In this document: positions 17,497-26,060 of the stretch, one piece after another
How positions within the stretch are numbered: the stretch's first letter is position 1
How the letters are laid out: every line of letters starts with the position of its first letter
Source of the DNA: Pedobacter lusitanus
Lineage (GTDB): Bacteria; Bacteroidota; Bacteroidia; Sphingobacteriales; Sphingobacteriaceae
Length of the DNA: 64,000 nt
Direction: 5' to 3'
NCBI RefSeq assembly: GCF_040026395.1
Contig: NZ_CP157278.1
Location: forward strand, 5,456,001 to 5,520,000
Notes under the pieces: generated by a model
What the model saw: only the letters and a program-made list of their open reading frames with translations
What the model was told of the DNA's origin: nothing
The model's database searches: none
Position numbers and translations under genes: made by a program

Positions 17497-18261
17497 ATGA
17501 TACAAGACGAGAAAATTGTTATTGATAACCTGTTTGAATTTTGGGATTTCACAGGTAATCTATCTAAGACTATCTTATCTGCAGAGGACTTTAAGGCGGT
17601 TTATCCTAAAAATTCAGACTGGCCAAAAAGAATATTCAGCCTGAAAAATGATATGGATCCAAAAACAGATGTGTTTGAAAAAATATCGGCTCAGATAGGT
17701 AATGGAAGTTTGCCTAATATGCTCACACTTACTGAATCAATGAGTAATCTATATCAGGAGGATTTATCGGAAGCCGGGTTTATTCCTAAAATGAAGCAAA
17801 GGGGGATGAGAATTGATTTGTCCGGATTGGGTTTTATAGAACAGCCATCGGAATATAAGTTTAAGACCGTTAGTGGCGCTGCGGAAGCTGATTTGTTTGC
17901 ATCTATTGCTTCTGCTTCATTTAAATATCAGGTTGATGGCAGAATTATAGAATTACTTTCAGCTAATGATCACAGCATCAGGTTATTCATTGGGTATTTT
18001 AATGAAACACCTGCTGCCTGTGGGCTTGTATTTTATGATCGATATGGGAACGCTGGTTTGCACATGATTGGAACACTACCTGAATTCAGAGGTAAGGGAC
18101 TGGCATATTATATGACTGTTCATTTGATGACAGCGTGTATTGAAGACGGCAGGATGACCTGTGTGCTACATGCTTCTGAAGCTGGAGAGAAGGTTTATTT
18201 AAAGCTTGGTTTTATACCCGTAAAACAGATTATAGGCTATTCTTTGCCTCTTTTGAATTGA
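17497..18261 (+). CDS. GNAT-family N-acetyltransferase
   Basis: Protein of 254 residues with an unassigned N-terminal half and a GNAT fold in the second half. The acetyl-CoA loop is visible as GTLPEFRGKGLAYYMTVHLM (R-x-G-K-G-L/A), preceded by a strand AACGLVFYDRYGNAG. Transfer of an acetyl group from acetyl-CoA to an amine is the family reaction; acceptor unknown. The start follows the promoter argument given for 17471-17478. Confidence 0.78.
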   Translation: MIQDEKIVIDNLFEFWDFTGNLSKTILSAEDFKAVYPKNSDWPKRIFSLKNDMDPKTDVFEKISAQIGNGSLPNMLTLTESMSNLYQEDLSEAGFIPKMKQRGMRIDLSGLGFIEQPSEYKFKTVSGAAEADLFASIASASFKYQVDGRIIELLSANDHSIRLFIGYFNETPAACGLVFYDRYGNAGLHMIGTLPEFRGKGLAYYMTVHLMTACIEDGRMTCVLHASEAGEKVYLKLGFIPVKQIIGYSLPLLN

Positions 18262-18332
18262 TTACTAAGGATGATGTTGTCAGAATGCTATTTTGATGCT
18301 GTACACCGGTAAAAATACGTGAAACTATTCTT

Positions 18333-18383
18333 CACACCTGATTTATTCCTGGAATTTTTTTATCAGAGAATAAATCAGGTGTG
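18333..18383. terminator. Long-stem hairpin between convergent genes
   Basis: Perfect 16-bp inverted repeat (18333-18348 and 18368-18383) with a 19-nt T-rich loop. It lies just after the acetyltransferase gene and 20 bp from the stop of the S24 repressor gene. Confidence 0.5.
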
Positions 18384-18403
18384 ATAAGCTCTTTTGATGC
18401 TGG

Positions 18404-19162
18404 TTATCTTTTTTGCAGCACATTAACTATGTTAAAGATTTGCTTTACTTCATCAAGCTGGATATCAAAATCCGGATAAGTAGTTTTATCAGGATTTAAT
18501 GAGTGACAGGTGATAATACCAGTTTCAATATCATGGTTTGATATGCGTTTGGCTATAATTCCCATTTTTCTATGTACAATGATATAATCTTTGAACCGGT
18601 GGGTATGGAATTTGGAAGTCCATAAATGCTGCTGAATTTCTCTGCCTGTGGCAATACTACCATCACTGATACTTTCTTTGGTATTGTCATCCATACTGTC
18701 TCCAACTATTTCAAATGCTCTGTAACTGCCTTTATGATATTTGTCCACGATAATTGTATGCTTTGGTAATACTTCTAAATACTCTGGATCTTTATAACCG
18801 GATAAATAACCTGCATAAGCATATTCATTTACTAATGGTACGACCATCAGGTACTGACCATCTCCCAGATCAATAAAAGGAGAGTCGGTAAACTCAAGTG
18901 GATATTGTATCTCCCCAATAGCTCTTGCGTTGGGTTTAACACTATCAGTTGTCATTTCTCCATGGCCGGTTTCCAGCCATTCTATATTTAAAGAAAATTC
19001 TTTATTTAATGCGTTTTTGATATCTCCGGATACCTTCACTTTACCTCTTTCGACATCTGCGAAGCTGCCTTGTTTTAGCCCGGTTACTGCTCCAAACTCT
19101 ATCTGAGTCTTATTGAGTGATTTTCTAAAAATTTTAAGGCGTTGATTTTCAGTATTTTCCAT
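18404..19162 (-). CDS. Phage-type XRE/S24 repressor
   Basis: CI/LexA-like repressor of 252 residues. An XRE-type HTH at about 8-65 (NKTQIEFGAVTGLKQGSFAD, then LNIEWLETG) is followed by a linker and an S24 domain with the Ser loop EIVGDSMDDN and a Lys in IIAKRISN, so the Ser/Lys pair needed for RecA-stimulated self-cleavage seems present. Two AGAATATTCT palindromes lie directly upstream within a divergent promoter pair. The divergent genes encode a one-helix membrane protein and a beta-helix protein, an arrangement that resembles a phage immunity region. No integrase, terminase or capsid gene is in the window. Confidence 0.85.
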   Translation of the reverse strand: MENTENQRLKIFRKSLNKTQIEFGAVTGLKQGSFADVERGKVKVSGDIKNALNKEFSLNIEWLETGHGEMTTDSVKPNARAIGEIQYPLEFTDSPFIDLGDGQYLMVVPLVNEYAYAGYLSGYKDPEYLEVLPKHTIIVDKYHKGSYRAFEIVGDSMDDNTKESISDGSIATGREIQQHLWTSKFHTHRFKDYIIVHRKMGIIAKRISNHDIETGIITCHSLNPDKTTYPDFDIQLDEVKQIFNIVNVLQKR

Positions 19163-19171
19163 CTTTGTTTA

Positions 19172-19183
19172 AAGAATATTCTA
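19172..19183. promoter_or_regulatory. Repressor operator candidate, proximal
   Basis: AAGAATATTCTA, containing the perfect palindrome AGAATATTCT. It lies 10 bp before the repressor start codon and 29 bp from a second copy. Confidence 0.6.
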
Positions 19184-19191
19184 TTTATATA

Positions 19192-19223
19192 TTGCAAATA
19201 TAGAATATTCTATATTATCTTTG
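19192..19223 (+). promoter_or_regulatory. Divergent promoters with operator TAGAATATTCTA
   Basis: Rightward promoter: TTG 19192-19194, 21-nt spacer, TATCTTTG 19216-19223 (perfect TAnnTTTG). Leftward -7 element TATATTTG on the minus strand at 19195-19202. The 12-bp palindrome TAGAATATTCTA (19201-19212) lies between the rightward boxes and against the leftward one, so bound repressor would block both directions. Confidence 0.6.
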
Positions 19224-19302
19224 TAGTGTACAACGAAGTAAATGTACAAAAAATAGAATTATACAAGAAATACATAATTGCAAATCATTGATTTTTAGTG
19301 TT

Positions 19303-19374
19303 ATGGGATCGGTTGTTCAAAGGGTTATAGGGAAATGTAATTGCTGCTGGTATACTGATGAAAATATAGAATGA
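19303..19374 (+). CDS. Possible 23-residue Cys-rich peptide
   Basis: Short open frame in the leader between the divergent promoter and the membrane protein gene; it reads MGSVVQRVIGKCNCCWYTDE and ends NIE. The CNCC cluster and position right behind the controlled promoter are suggestive, but no ribosome-binding site or homologue is evident and chance is likely. Confidence 0.2.
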   Translation: MGSVVQRVIGKCNCCWYTDENIE

Positions 19375-19435
19375 TTAGCAAATTTTATGAAGTAGAAAAA
19401 ATAATGGACTTACACTACCTATAAAACTTAACAAA

Positions 19436-19816
19436 ATGGAAGAGCTACAAAACCCACAGGCAGAAACACAGGATATGATTGACAGAAAGGCCGCATGGAT
19501 TGAAAGAATGTTTGACAGATTGTTTTCTGCCGTGCAGAAGAACCCTTTTGCAACTATGCTTATCCTCTCCGTAGTCTTAAATTTCTGGCAGTATAACGTC
19601 GTTAATGAAATGAACAGACTCCGGATTGCGGATATCACCTTATTAAATGAAAAGATCAACAGAGCGGTGGAGAAGGGGGGACAACTGGATTTGTCCGGAC
19701 AACTTACTCCTTACAATAAAGAGCTGCGGGATAGCAACAACAAAAAATCTGATACAAGTCTGTTTCATCTGAACGGAGCTGTTGAGTCAGTCAGAAAATA
19801 CTGGAATTTCAAATAA
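19436..19816 (+). CDS. Small one-helix membrane protein of the phage-like island
   Basis: Protein of 126 residues with one membrane helix (about 40-58, FATMLILSVVLNFWQYNVV), an acidic N-terminal part and a charged C-terminal part. I do not recognise a family. Its place, first substantial gene after an operator-controlled promoter and 24 bp before a beta-helix gene, suggests a phage-derived membrane function such as a holin or an anchor, without direct proof. Confidence 0.6.
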   Translation: MEELQNPQAETQDMIDRKAAWIERMFDRLFSAVQKNPFATMLILSVVLNFWQYNVVNEMNRLRIADITLLNEKINRAVEKGGQLDLSGQLTPYNKELRDSNNKKSDTSLFHLNGAVESVRKYWNFK

Positions 19817-19840
19817 TCAATTATATAAAATAAATAAATT

Positions 19841-21190
19841 ATGAATAAAGCAGCAGCAGAGGCGGCGGCAGTAACCGCACAAAATCAAACAGGGTCAATT
19901 ATTGTCAATGGTCAGGTCATCACCTATGTAGTAGAGGGTAGTAAAATTACCTATTCGGATGGTAAAATTGCAGGACCTTCTATTGCAAGTACTGATTTTG
20001 AAAAGGCATATGCAACAGCAGTTGCTTCGCCGGTTATCGTTCCGGTAGATCCTGATTTTGTAAATGTGGGCACAGGTTCGGGGCAACTTATACTGGATCC
20101 TCTGGTAAATGCCAGTATCAGGATTGTATCTGGTAATTATAATTATATCTATGTGCAGAAGGCTACAAACGTTAGAATAGATGCAACAGGAGTAGTTTTA
20201 AATGGTGGTACCATTGACATCGGCCAGGCTGATAATCTGGAGTTATGGGGAGCGGCAATTATTGATCAGCCATATCGTGCGCTTTCTATCGGAGAGCAGA
20301 GCAATGGTATTTATCTGCATGATATAAGTTTCAAAAATGTAGGTAATTATACGATTGCCTACGAAAACAAAACTGTCTATGATGGTACAGATAGTACAGC
20401 TTCAAAAGACTGGAAATTTGAGAGATTAACTTTTGAAAACACAGGTACAGGATTCCATAGTGGCGGTGGTTTTACAGATGAAGGAATAGTAAGTCTGATG
20501 GTTAATTTTAAGTTCCTGAACTGCAGTGTTAAAAACTGTCCTGATATTGGAAATGTGGTTTATCTGGGATCCGCGGAAAATTATGAAATCGCCGGGAATA
20601 CAGTGGATAATATTAATACACTGTATGCCGATCCCAATGCGCCTAACGGGTACCATAATGGTATATTCCAGGCAAGAGGAAATGGTTCATTCCATGATAA
20701 TAAAATCACTAATCATCAGGGAAATGCGATCCGTGCATGGGGCGCATCCTTTCAATCTGAAGTTAAAAATGTCATGATCTATAATAATATTGTATGGAAC
20801 AGCTGGAAATATTCTGCCTTTGAATTACAGGCTACTCCGGATATGCAGGAGTACATGCAGAGTTTTCCTTCCAGAATGAAACCTGCCAATGCAAAGGTTT
20901 ATCATAATACAGCTGGTCTTTTAAACAGATCTCATGACTGGGAAGGTGTAATGCTTGATCTGTATCAGACAGGAGGTACACTGGAATATTACAATAACCT
21001 TGGTTTTGAACTATACAGGCCAGATGACTGGCGTCCGATTGGTGATATGACTAATATGGGTGGCCCGGTAATTATCCGTAATGAGAATAATCGTTATTTC
21101 CCGTTACAGCAGGATGCCGTAACAGATACGGTGACTTTCAAATCACTTATCACAGGAATTGGTGCACAAGAAGGAATCGGTGCCCAGTAA
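19841..21190 (+). CDS. Right-handed beta-helix protein (tailspike/pectate-lyase-like), no signal peptide
   Basis: Protein of 449 residues. After an Ala-rich start (MNKAAAEAAAVTAQ) and a segment of small strands, residues from about 80 to 380 show parallel beta-helix rhythm with many Asn and Gly turns (NLELWGAAIID, KFLNCSVKNCPDIGN, NYEIAGNTVDNI, NGSFHDNKITNHQGN, NVMIYNNIVWNSW). No signal peptide and no secretion tail are seen, unlike secreted pectate lyases of this group; a phage tailspike-like or cytoplasmic role fits better. It shares the operator-controlled promoter with the membrane protein gene 24 bp upstream. No catalytic residues are assigned. Confidence 0.7.
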   Translation: MNKAAAEAAAVTAQNQTGSIIVNGQVITYVVEGSKITYSDGKIAGPSIASTDFEKAYATAVASPVIVPVDPDFVNVGTGSGQLILDPLVNASIRIVSGNYNYIYVQKATNVRIDATGVVLNGGTIDIGQADNLELWGAAIIDQPYRALSIGEQSNGIYLHDISFKNVGNYTIAYENKTVYDGTDSTASKDWKFERLTFENTGTGFHSGGGFTDEGIVSLMVNFKFLNCSVKNCPDIGNVVYLGSAENYEIAGNTVDNINTLYADPNAPNGYHNGIFQARGNGSFHDNKITNHQGNAIRAWGASFQSEVKNVMIYNNIVWNSWKYSAFELQATPDMQEYMQSFPSRMKPANAKVYHNTAGLLNRSHDWEGVMLDLYQTGGTLEYYNNLGFELYRPDDWRPIGDMTNMGGPVIIRNENNRYFPLQQDAVTDTVTFKSLITGIGAQEGIGAQ

Positions 21191-21344
21191 TCAAAAGATT
21201 AAATAAACTGGTTTGAATACAGAAGTTTATAATTGAGAGGCACAAACCCAGGAATTTAGCTAACTGTATTCGAACTGGTTTTATCAAATTATATGATCTT
21301 CAGACTCTGGAAAATCCTATCTTGTAATAAAAAATAGTATAAAT

Positions 21345-21707
21345 ATGGATTCAGGAGGTATTGCATTTGAAAACACAGACTGGGAAAATATTCCTGCAAC
21401 CAGACATAACGGAGAGACTGGATTTGCACTCTGGAAAACCATAGACTATGGCGATCTACGCATTAGAGTAGTGGAATATTCAAAAAATTATAAGGCAGAT
21501 CATTGGTGCTCCAAAGGACATGTCATTTACTGTATTGAAGGTGAAATGGTTTCAGAATTAGCAGATGGGAGTGAATATAAACTAACTAAAGGAATGTCTT
21601 ATCAGGTTTCAGATGAATTAAGCTCTCACCGGACCTATTCTGAACAGGGCGTGAAATTGTTTATCGTAGATGGTTCATTTCTTGGACAGAGACCAGAAAA
21701 ACAATAA
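21345..21707 (+). CDS. DHCW-motif cupin-fold protein
   Basis: Small single-domain cupin of 120 residues. The metal-site region reads ADHWCSKGHVIYCIEGE and the second motif SYQVSDELSSHRTYSEQG. Proteins of this shape are annotated as DHCW-motif cupin fold proteins, with no established activity. No signal peptide. It precedes the tandem DJ-1/PfpI genes on the same strand, but a good promoter separates them. Confidence 0.7.
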   Translation: MDSGGIAFENTDWENIPATRHNGETGFALWKTIDYGDLRIRVVEYSKNYKADHWCSKGHVIYCIEGEMVSELADGSEYKLTKGMSYQVSDELSSHRTYSEQGVKLFIVDGSFLGQRPEKQ

Positions 21708-21752
21708 AAATGCTGGTGATTATGTTTGGCAGAAATTGACTGAAAGTTGTCA

Positions 21753-21783
21753 TTGCTGTCGCTTTTGTTAAGGGCTACCTTTG
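21753..21783 (+). promoter_or_regulatory. Promoter of the first DJ-1/PfpI gene
   Basis: TTG 21753-21755, 20-nt spacer, TACCTTTG 21776-21783, a perfect TAnnTTTG. It supports ATG 21807 as the start rather than TTG 21747. Confidence 0.6.
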
Positions 21784-21806
21784 CTTCATACAAAACGATT
21801 AATCCA

Positions 21807-22523
21807 ATGAGAAGTATTCAGTTTCTACTAATAATGGCGGTTATTTTCACGTCATTCGGATCGGTAAATGCGCAAACCGGTCATCAGTTCAATTTCAAAA
21901 AAAACAAGAAAATCAACGTAGCCTTTTTTGTCTTCAACGATGTGGAGGCTTTAGATTTAAATGGCCCGATCGATGTTTTGACTAAGGCTAACACAATGGA
22001 TCCGGTTTATAATTTATATACGGTTTCATTAACCAGAGAGGCAGTAAAAGCGCAGGGAGATGTGTTTAAGATGAATGCTACTTATACGATTGAAGATGCC
22101 CCGCAAGCAGATATCTTAATTATGCCTGGCGGGTCCACTATGCAGATCAACAAATTGTGTGCTGATCATCCTGAACTGATAACATGGCTAAAAAAACAAC
22201 ATGAATCGACTGAGGTAACCATGTCTGTATGTACCGGTGCTTTCTTTTTAGCTTCTTCAGGTATTTTAGATGGAAAACAGGCTACCACGCATTTCAGCGC
22301 AATTGATTTGTTAAGGAAAAATGAGAAATTTAAGGTTGTAGAAAACCTTCGTTATATTCAGGATGGCAAAGTTTTAACTACTGCCGGGATTACCTCAGGT
22401 TTGGATGGTGCTTTATACTTAAGCGAATTGATCAGCGGTAAGGCTGTAGCAGATCAGATTGCACAAATACTTATTTATAACCGTAATGGTGATTTAAGTT
22501 TCATGGATGCTGTGGCAAAATAG
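21807..22523 (+). CDS. Exported DJ-1/PfpI-family protein, copy 1
   Basis: Class I glutamine-amidotransferase-like protein of 238 residues. A signal peptide (1-22, ending SVNAQ) is followed by VAFFVFNDVEALDLNGPIDV, which is the DJ-1/PfpI strand with its conserved acidic residue, and by the nucleophile elbow VTMSVCTGAFFLASSG. Relatives include isonitrile hydratase and AraC-type regulators' sensor domains, normally in the cytoplasm; export is unusual. A second copy lies 180 bp downstream on the same strand. Substrate unknown. Confidence 0.82.
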   Translation: MRSIQFLLIMAVIFTSFGSVNAQTGHQFNFKKNKKINVAFFVFNDVEALDLNGPIDVLTKANTMDPVYNLYTVSLTREAVKAQGDVFKMNATYTIEDAPQADILIMPGGSTMQINKLCADHPELITWLKKQHESTEVTMSVCTGAFFLASSGILDGKQATTHFSAIDLLRKNEKFKVVENLRYIQDGKVLTTAGITSGLDGALYLSELISGKAVADQIAQILIYNRNGDLSFMDAVAK

Positions 22524-22703
22524 TACTCCAATTTATCCCTCACGCTAATTTATCAAAGGATGATATAACGTCCATAATTGTCATATGCAGGACTTGAAAT
22601 GCATATGATCAGGAATCCGTATGCCCCAATAATTAGCAATTGTAATTTCGGAAACGGCCTGTTTGACAGCAGGAATACAAGAACAATTTTAATATATAAA
22701 TCA

Positions 22704-23429
22704 ATGAAAATATTCAAAGTAATTTTGATACTGGCGGTAATCATACTCTCTATGGCTGCCTTAAATGCACAAACTCTTAAAAAAGAACCTCAACTCAATT
22801 TTAAAAAAGGAAAGAAGATTAATGTTGCGTTTTTAGTTTTTGATCAGGTAGAATCTCTGGATCTGAATGGACCTGTAGATATTTTTACCAAAGCAAATCA
22901 TGCTGATACTGTTTATAACCTGTACACGGTATCGTTAACTAAAAAAGCGGTTAATGCAGAAGGCAATGTATTGAAAATGAATGCTACCTATACTATAAAT
23001 GATGCCCCTCAGGCTGATATTCTGGTTATTCCCGGCGCATTTCCACCTGTTATTCTTCAGTTATCAAAAGAGCATCCGGAACTGATTCGCTGGCTGCAGG
23101 AACAAAGTAAATCTTCAGTAGTGACGATGTCTGTCTGTACAGGGGCACTTCTGCTGGCTGAAGCCGGTATTTTAAATCATAAGGAGGCAACTACTCATCA
23201 TCAGGCTTTGGATATACTTAAAAAATATCCTCAAGTCAAAATAGTAGAGCATGTTCGTTATGTACAGGACGGGAAGATATTGACCACTGCGGGTATTACT
23301 TCTGGTTTTGATGGCAGTTTACATCTGGTGGACCTGATTAATGACAAAGAGGTTGCTGACAGGATAGCTCATATGTTAATTTACAACAGAAATGGAAATC
23401 TGGACTTCATGGAAATTCAGGCAAAATAG
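22704..23429 (+). CDS. Exported DJ-1/PfpI-family protein, copy 2
   Basis: Tandem paralogue of the preceding gene, 241 residues: signal peptide (1-22, ending ALNAQ), then VAFLVFDQVESLDLNGPVDI and the elbow VTMSVCTGALLLAEAG. The two mature proteins align over their whole length, including the last residues (LIYNRNG, then DFME), so this is an old duplication with both active-site cysteines kept. Start is ATG 22704, which opens the signal peptide; an in-frame start at 22578 would hide it. Confidence 0.82.
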   Translation: MKIFKVILILAVIILSMAALNAQTLKKEPQLNFKKGKKINVAFLVFDQVESLDLNGPVDIFTKANHADTVYNLYTVSLTKKAVNAEGNVLKMNATYTINDAPQADILVIPGAFPPVILQLSKEHPELIRWLQEQSKSSVVTMSVCTGALLLAEAGILNHKEATTHHQALDILKKYPQVKIVEHVRYVQDGKILTTAGITSGFDGSLHLVDLINDKEVADRIAHMLIYNRNGNLDFMEIQAK

Positions 23430-23464
23430 CAATTGAATTACAGGGAATCGGCGCAGGATGCTAT

Positions 23465-23502
23465 AAAACAGGCAGAGAAATTTGATGATCTCTGCCTGTT
23501 TT
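23465..23502 (+). terminator. Terminator after the DJ-1/PfpI pair
   Basis: Perfect 14-bp stem AAAACAGGCAGAGA/TCTCTGCCTGTTTT with a 10-nt loop and a short T-rich tail, 35 bp past the stop codon. Confidence 0.7.
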
Positions 23503-23518
23503 GTTTCGCTTCAGGCGA

Positions 23519-23794
23519 TTATTGCTTGTTCACAAAGATTCCTCTGAAAGCTGACCAGCAAGCATTCTTTATATCAATAGGAAGTGAGTCTTTTACATAA
23601 AACTGTATGCCATTTTCGTCATAGAAATAACGGAAGTAATTTCCAAGTTTGTCTGGTTTCTCACCCGTATGAATATTTTCACGATTAATCAGCCAGCGGG
23701 AGTAGGTTATTTCTACACCATCCAGTGCATCCTCAAGATCTTTAATCTTGCCGGAATTTTTATCGCTATTAATCAAATCACTATAATCTTTCAT
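23519..23794 (-). CDS. Small protein of unknown function
   Basis: Soluble, charged protein of 91 residues with no signal peptide or helix pair that I recognise. Tyr- and Trp-containing stretches (ITYSRWLINRENIH, GNYFRYFYDENGIQFYV) suggest a compact folded domain. It starts from ATG 23794 and is convergent with the DJ-1 pair. Confidence 0.5.
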   Translation of the reverse strand: MKDYSDLINSDKNSGKIKDLEDALDGVEITYSRWLINRENIHTGEKPDKLGNYFRYFYDENGIQFYVKDSLPIDIKNACWSAFRGIFVNKQ

Positions 23795-23952
23795 ATTAAA
23801 TATTCATTTAACTGGTAAAGGTACGGATTATATAAGGGTTAGGCGATTATTGACCAGATTGGCTGTTTAATCCTGCTGGTGGACAGATTATCTTATTCTG
23901 GCATGGATTTTTCTCTATCTTTTGGAACGCATAGCTGCTAAATCAATAAAAT

Positions 23953-25614
23953 ATGATGGTTAATCAAAAGAGGAAACTCAAAAGAACAGTCTCACTTGTC
24001 AGCATATTTGTGAAATATGGATTTGAGGAATTATTAATCAGAAGTAATATCAAAAGCTTGTTGCCTTCTGATGATGACAATGAGCAGGCAGCAGAAGCGG
24101 AGTTATCTCTGACTGTTTATGAACGGATCAGAATGGCGCTGGAAGAATTGGGGCCAACTTATGTGAAATTTGGACAGGCATTTAGCAGCAGAGAAGACCT
24201 TCTGCCTGCAGAAATGATTGTTGAGCTGCAAAAACTGCAGGATAATGTAGAAATTGAGGTTCTGGACGTCAAAGAAAGAATCGAAGCAGAATTAGGTATT
24301 GATCCTGATGAGTATTTTGAAAGTGTTGACACGGAGCCTTTTGCATCTGCTTCCATATCGCAGGTTTATAAAGCTAAATTAAAAAGTGGTGCGCCTGTAG
24401 TGTTGAAGATAAAACGGGCTGGAATCAGAGAGGTCGTGGCTTCAGATATGCTCATCATGAAAGATGTAGCAAAACTGCTGACTAATTATAGTGAATTGTT
24501 CCGGAAGATCAATCTGAATGAAGTACTCGAAGCGTTTGAAAAGTCTATTTTTCAGGAGCTTTCTTTTTTGAATGAGCTGGCTAATATAGAGAAGTTCAAC
24601 AGAAACTTTAAAGGGGTGGATACTATCTATCTGGTTAAGGCTTATCCGGAGTTAAGCAACGACAATATACTTTGTATGGAGTTTGTTGAGGGGGTAAAAA
24701 TAACGAATAAAGAAGCTATCATTGCTTTGGGGCTGAATCCTGCTTCGATTGCTTCCCGGGGTCTTGATCTTTATCTGGTACAGGTGCTGGAGCATGGCTT
24801 CTTTCATGCCGACCCTCATCCGGGCAATCTTTTAGTAATGGATAGTGGTAAAATTGCTTTCATTGACTTTGGTTCAATGGGCAGTATGGTTCCGAAAGAA
24901 AAGGAGCTGCTGGAAGATTTTATCTCTCATTTTATAGAACAGGATGCCCGCAGACTGATTGCTACTATCAAAAAGATGGCGATACGTTTCAATATCAGTG
25001 ACGAAAAGAAACTGGAAAAAGATATTCATCATTTTTTCAATTTACTGAACAGTACATCATTGCAGGAAATTGACGTCAAAGAAGTATTAAGCCGGTTTTC
25101 GGCTATTCTGAATGAAAATGAAATCCTGATGCCAGAACATCTTTATCTTTTGGTAAGAGGAATTGTATTAATTGAAGGTATAGGCAGAGCATTGATCCCT
25201 GATCTGAATATTATTGAGAGTTTAAAACCTTATATATTCAAAATTGCCATTCGTAAACTCAGTCCTGAAAATCTGAAAATCAGTGGAATGAAGCTTTTAA
25301 GAACATTAACAGATGCACTGAAAACTATGCCGGATGATGTGCAGTCTGTTCTGGCAAAACTTAATAACGGAGATCTGAAAGTTGTACAGGAAATTGAAGG
25401 TTTATCACTGATTAAAAAACTGATAAGCCGATTGATGAACCGGTTGGTCTTTGCTATACTGATGTCCGGATTATTTATTAGCTCGGCTATATTGGTACTG
25501 GCTGATAAACCGCCTTATTTTAATGGAATTCCAGTTCTGGCTCTGATTGGTTTTATACTGAGTCTGGTTTTTGGAATTTCACTGCTGATTTCCTGGCTGT
25601 CAAAAAATAAATAG
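23953..25614 (+). CDS. AarF/UbiB/ABC1-family atypical kinase
   Basis: Membrane-anchored kinase-like protein of 553 residues. The family KxGQ motif is in YVKFGQAFSSRED, the nucleotide-loop segment is ASISQVYKAKL, the catalytic loop reads HADPHPGNLLV and the metal motif FIDFGSMG. Two hydrophobic helices close the C-terminus (about 495-550). UbiB-type proteins support quinone biosynthesis or lipid homeostasis through an ATPase-like activity; the role in menaquinone-using Bacteroidota is not settled. Translation can start at either of two consecutive ATGs. Confidence 0.9.
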   Translation: MMVNQKRKLKRTVSLVSIFVKYGFEELLIRSNIKSLLPSDDDNEQAAEAELSLTVYERIRMALEELGPTYVKFGQAFSSREDLLPAEMIVELQKLQDNVEIEVLDVKERIEAELGIDPDEYFESVDTEPFASASISQVYKAKLKSGAPVVLKIKRAGIREVVASDMLIMKDVAKLLTNYSELFRKINLNEVLEAFEKSIFQELSFLNELANIEKFNRNFKGVDTIYLVKAYPELSNDNILCMEFVEGVKITNKEAIIALGLNPASIASRGLDLYLVQVLEHGFFHADPHPGNLLVMDSGKIAFIDFGSMGSMVPKEKELLEDFISHFIEQDARRLIATIKKMAIRFNISDEKKLEKDIHHFFNLLNSTSLQEIDVKEVLSRFSAILNENEILMPEHLYLLVRGIVLIEGIGRALIPDLNIIESLKPYIFKIAIRKLSPENLKISGMKLLRTLTDALKTMPDDVQSVLAKLNNGDLKVVQEIEGLSLIKKLISRLMNRLVFAILMSGLFISSAILVLADKPPYFNGIPVLALIGFILSLVFGISLLISWLSKNK

Positions 25615-25622
25615 TTATAATC

Positions 25623-25652
25623 AAAGGCAAGGCTATTTTTTGCCTCGCCTTT
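25623..25652 (+). terminator. Terminator after the AarF gene
   Basis: AAAGGC-A-AGGC/GCCT-C-GCCTTT stem with a loop rich in T, starting 9 bp past the stop codon. Confidence 0.65.
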
Positions 25653-25706
25653 AATCATAACTGAATTCTGTTTGTCAAGCGATGTGATGCTGAATTTGGA
25701 GGCTAA

Positions 25707-26060
25707 TTATTTTTTAAGAGAACTTGCCGGAACAGATTTTACATTAACTACTCCTAACTGTTGTAATAGCAGTAGCTGATCCCAGAAAAGGTATTCTTTG
25801 TTGACTCTTCCATCAACAAAATTGGCAACTGTACAAAAAAGTACATGGATTTTCTTACCTGTAGGAGGAATAACCCTTCCGTTACCGAGATCCAACGGCC
25901 CGGTATGTGTACCTACAAGTTCACTTACACTACAAACGGTATTGCCTGAACCAAACTGATAAATGTAATTTACGCTGCTGTCTGCACGGGCAGGAATAAT
26001 TTGCATATCAGGAAAGGCCTTAAATAAGGTGTACATATCGCTGCTGTGATCTTTAATATA
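25707..26060 (-). pseudogene. SnoaL-like ester cyclase / NTF2-fold protein, 5' end missing
   Basis: The readable frame from ATG 26036 gives 109 residues that match the later two thirds of a SnoaL-like ester cyclase (FKAFPDMQIIPARADSS, VSELVGTHTGPLDLGNGRVI, GKKIHVLFCTVANFVDG). The usual N-terminal helices of about 30-40 residues are absent. The frame stays open upstream through KDHSSD, which still looks like family sequence, then runs into the start of the opposite-strand fragment at about 26050-26060. I read this as a 3' fragment left by a rearrangement. Confidence 0.6.

Noticed and set aside
18404..21190. Complete prophage
   Set aside because: No integrase, terminase, portal, capsid or lysis genes are present; only a regulatory start and two small genes.
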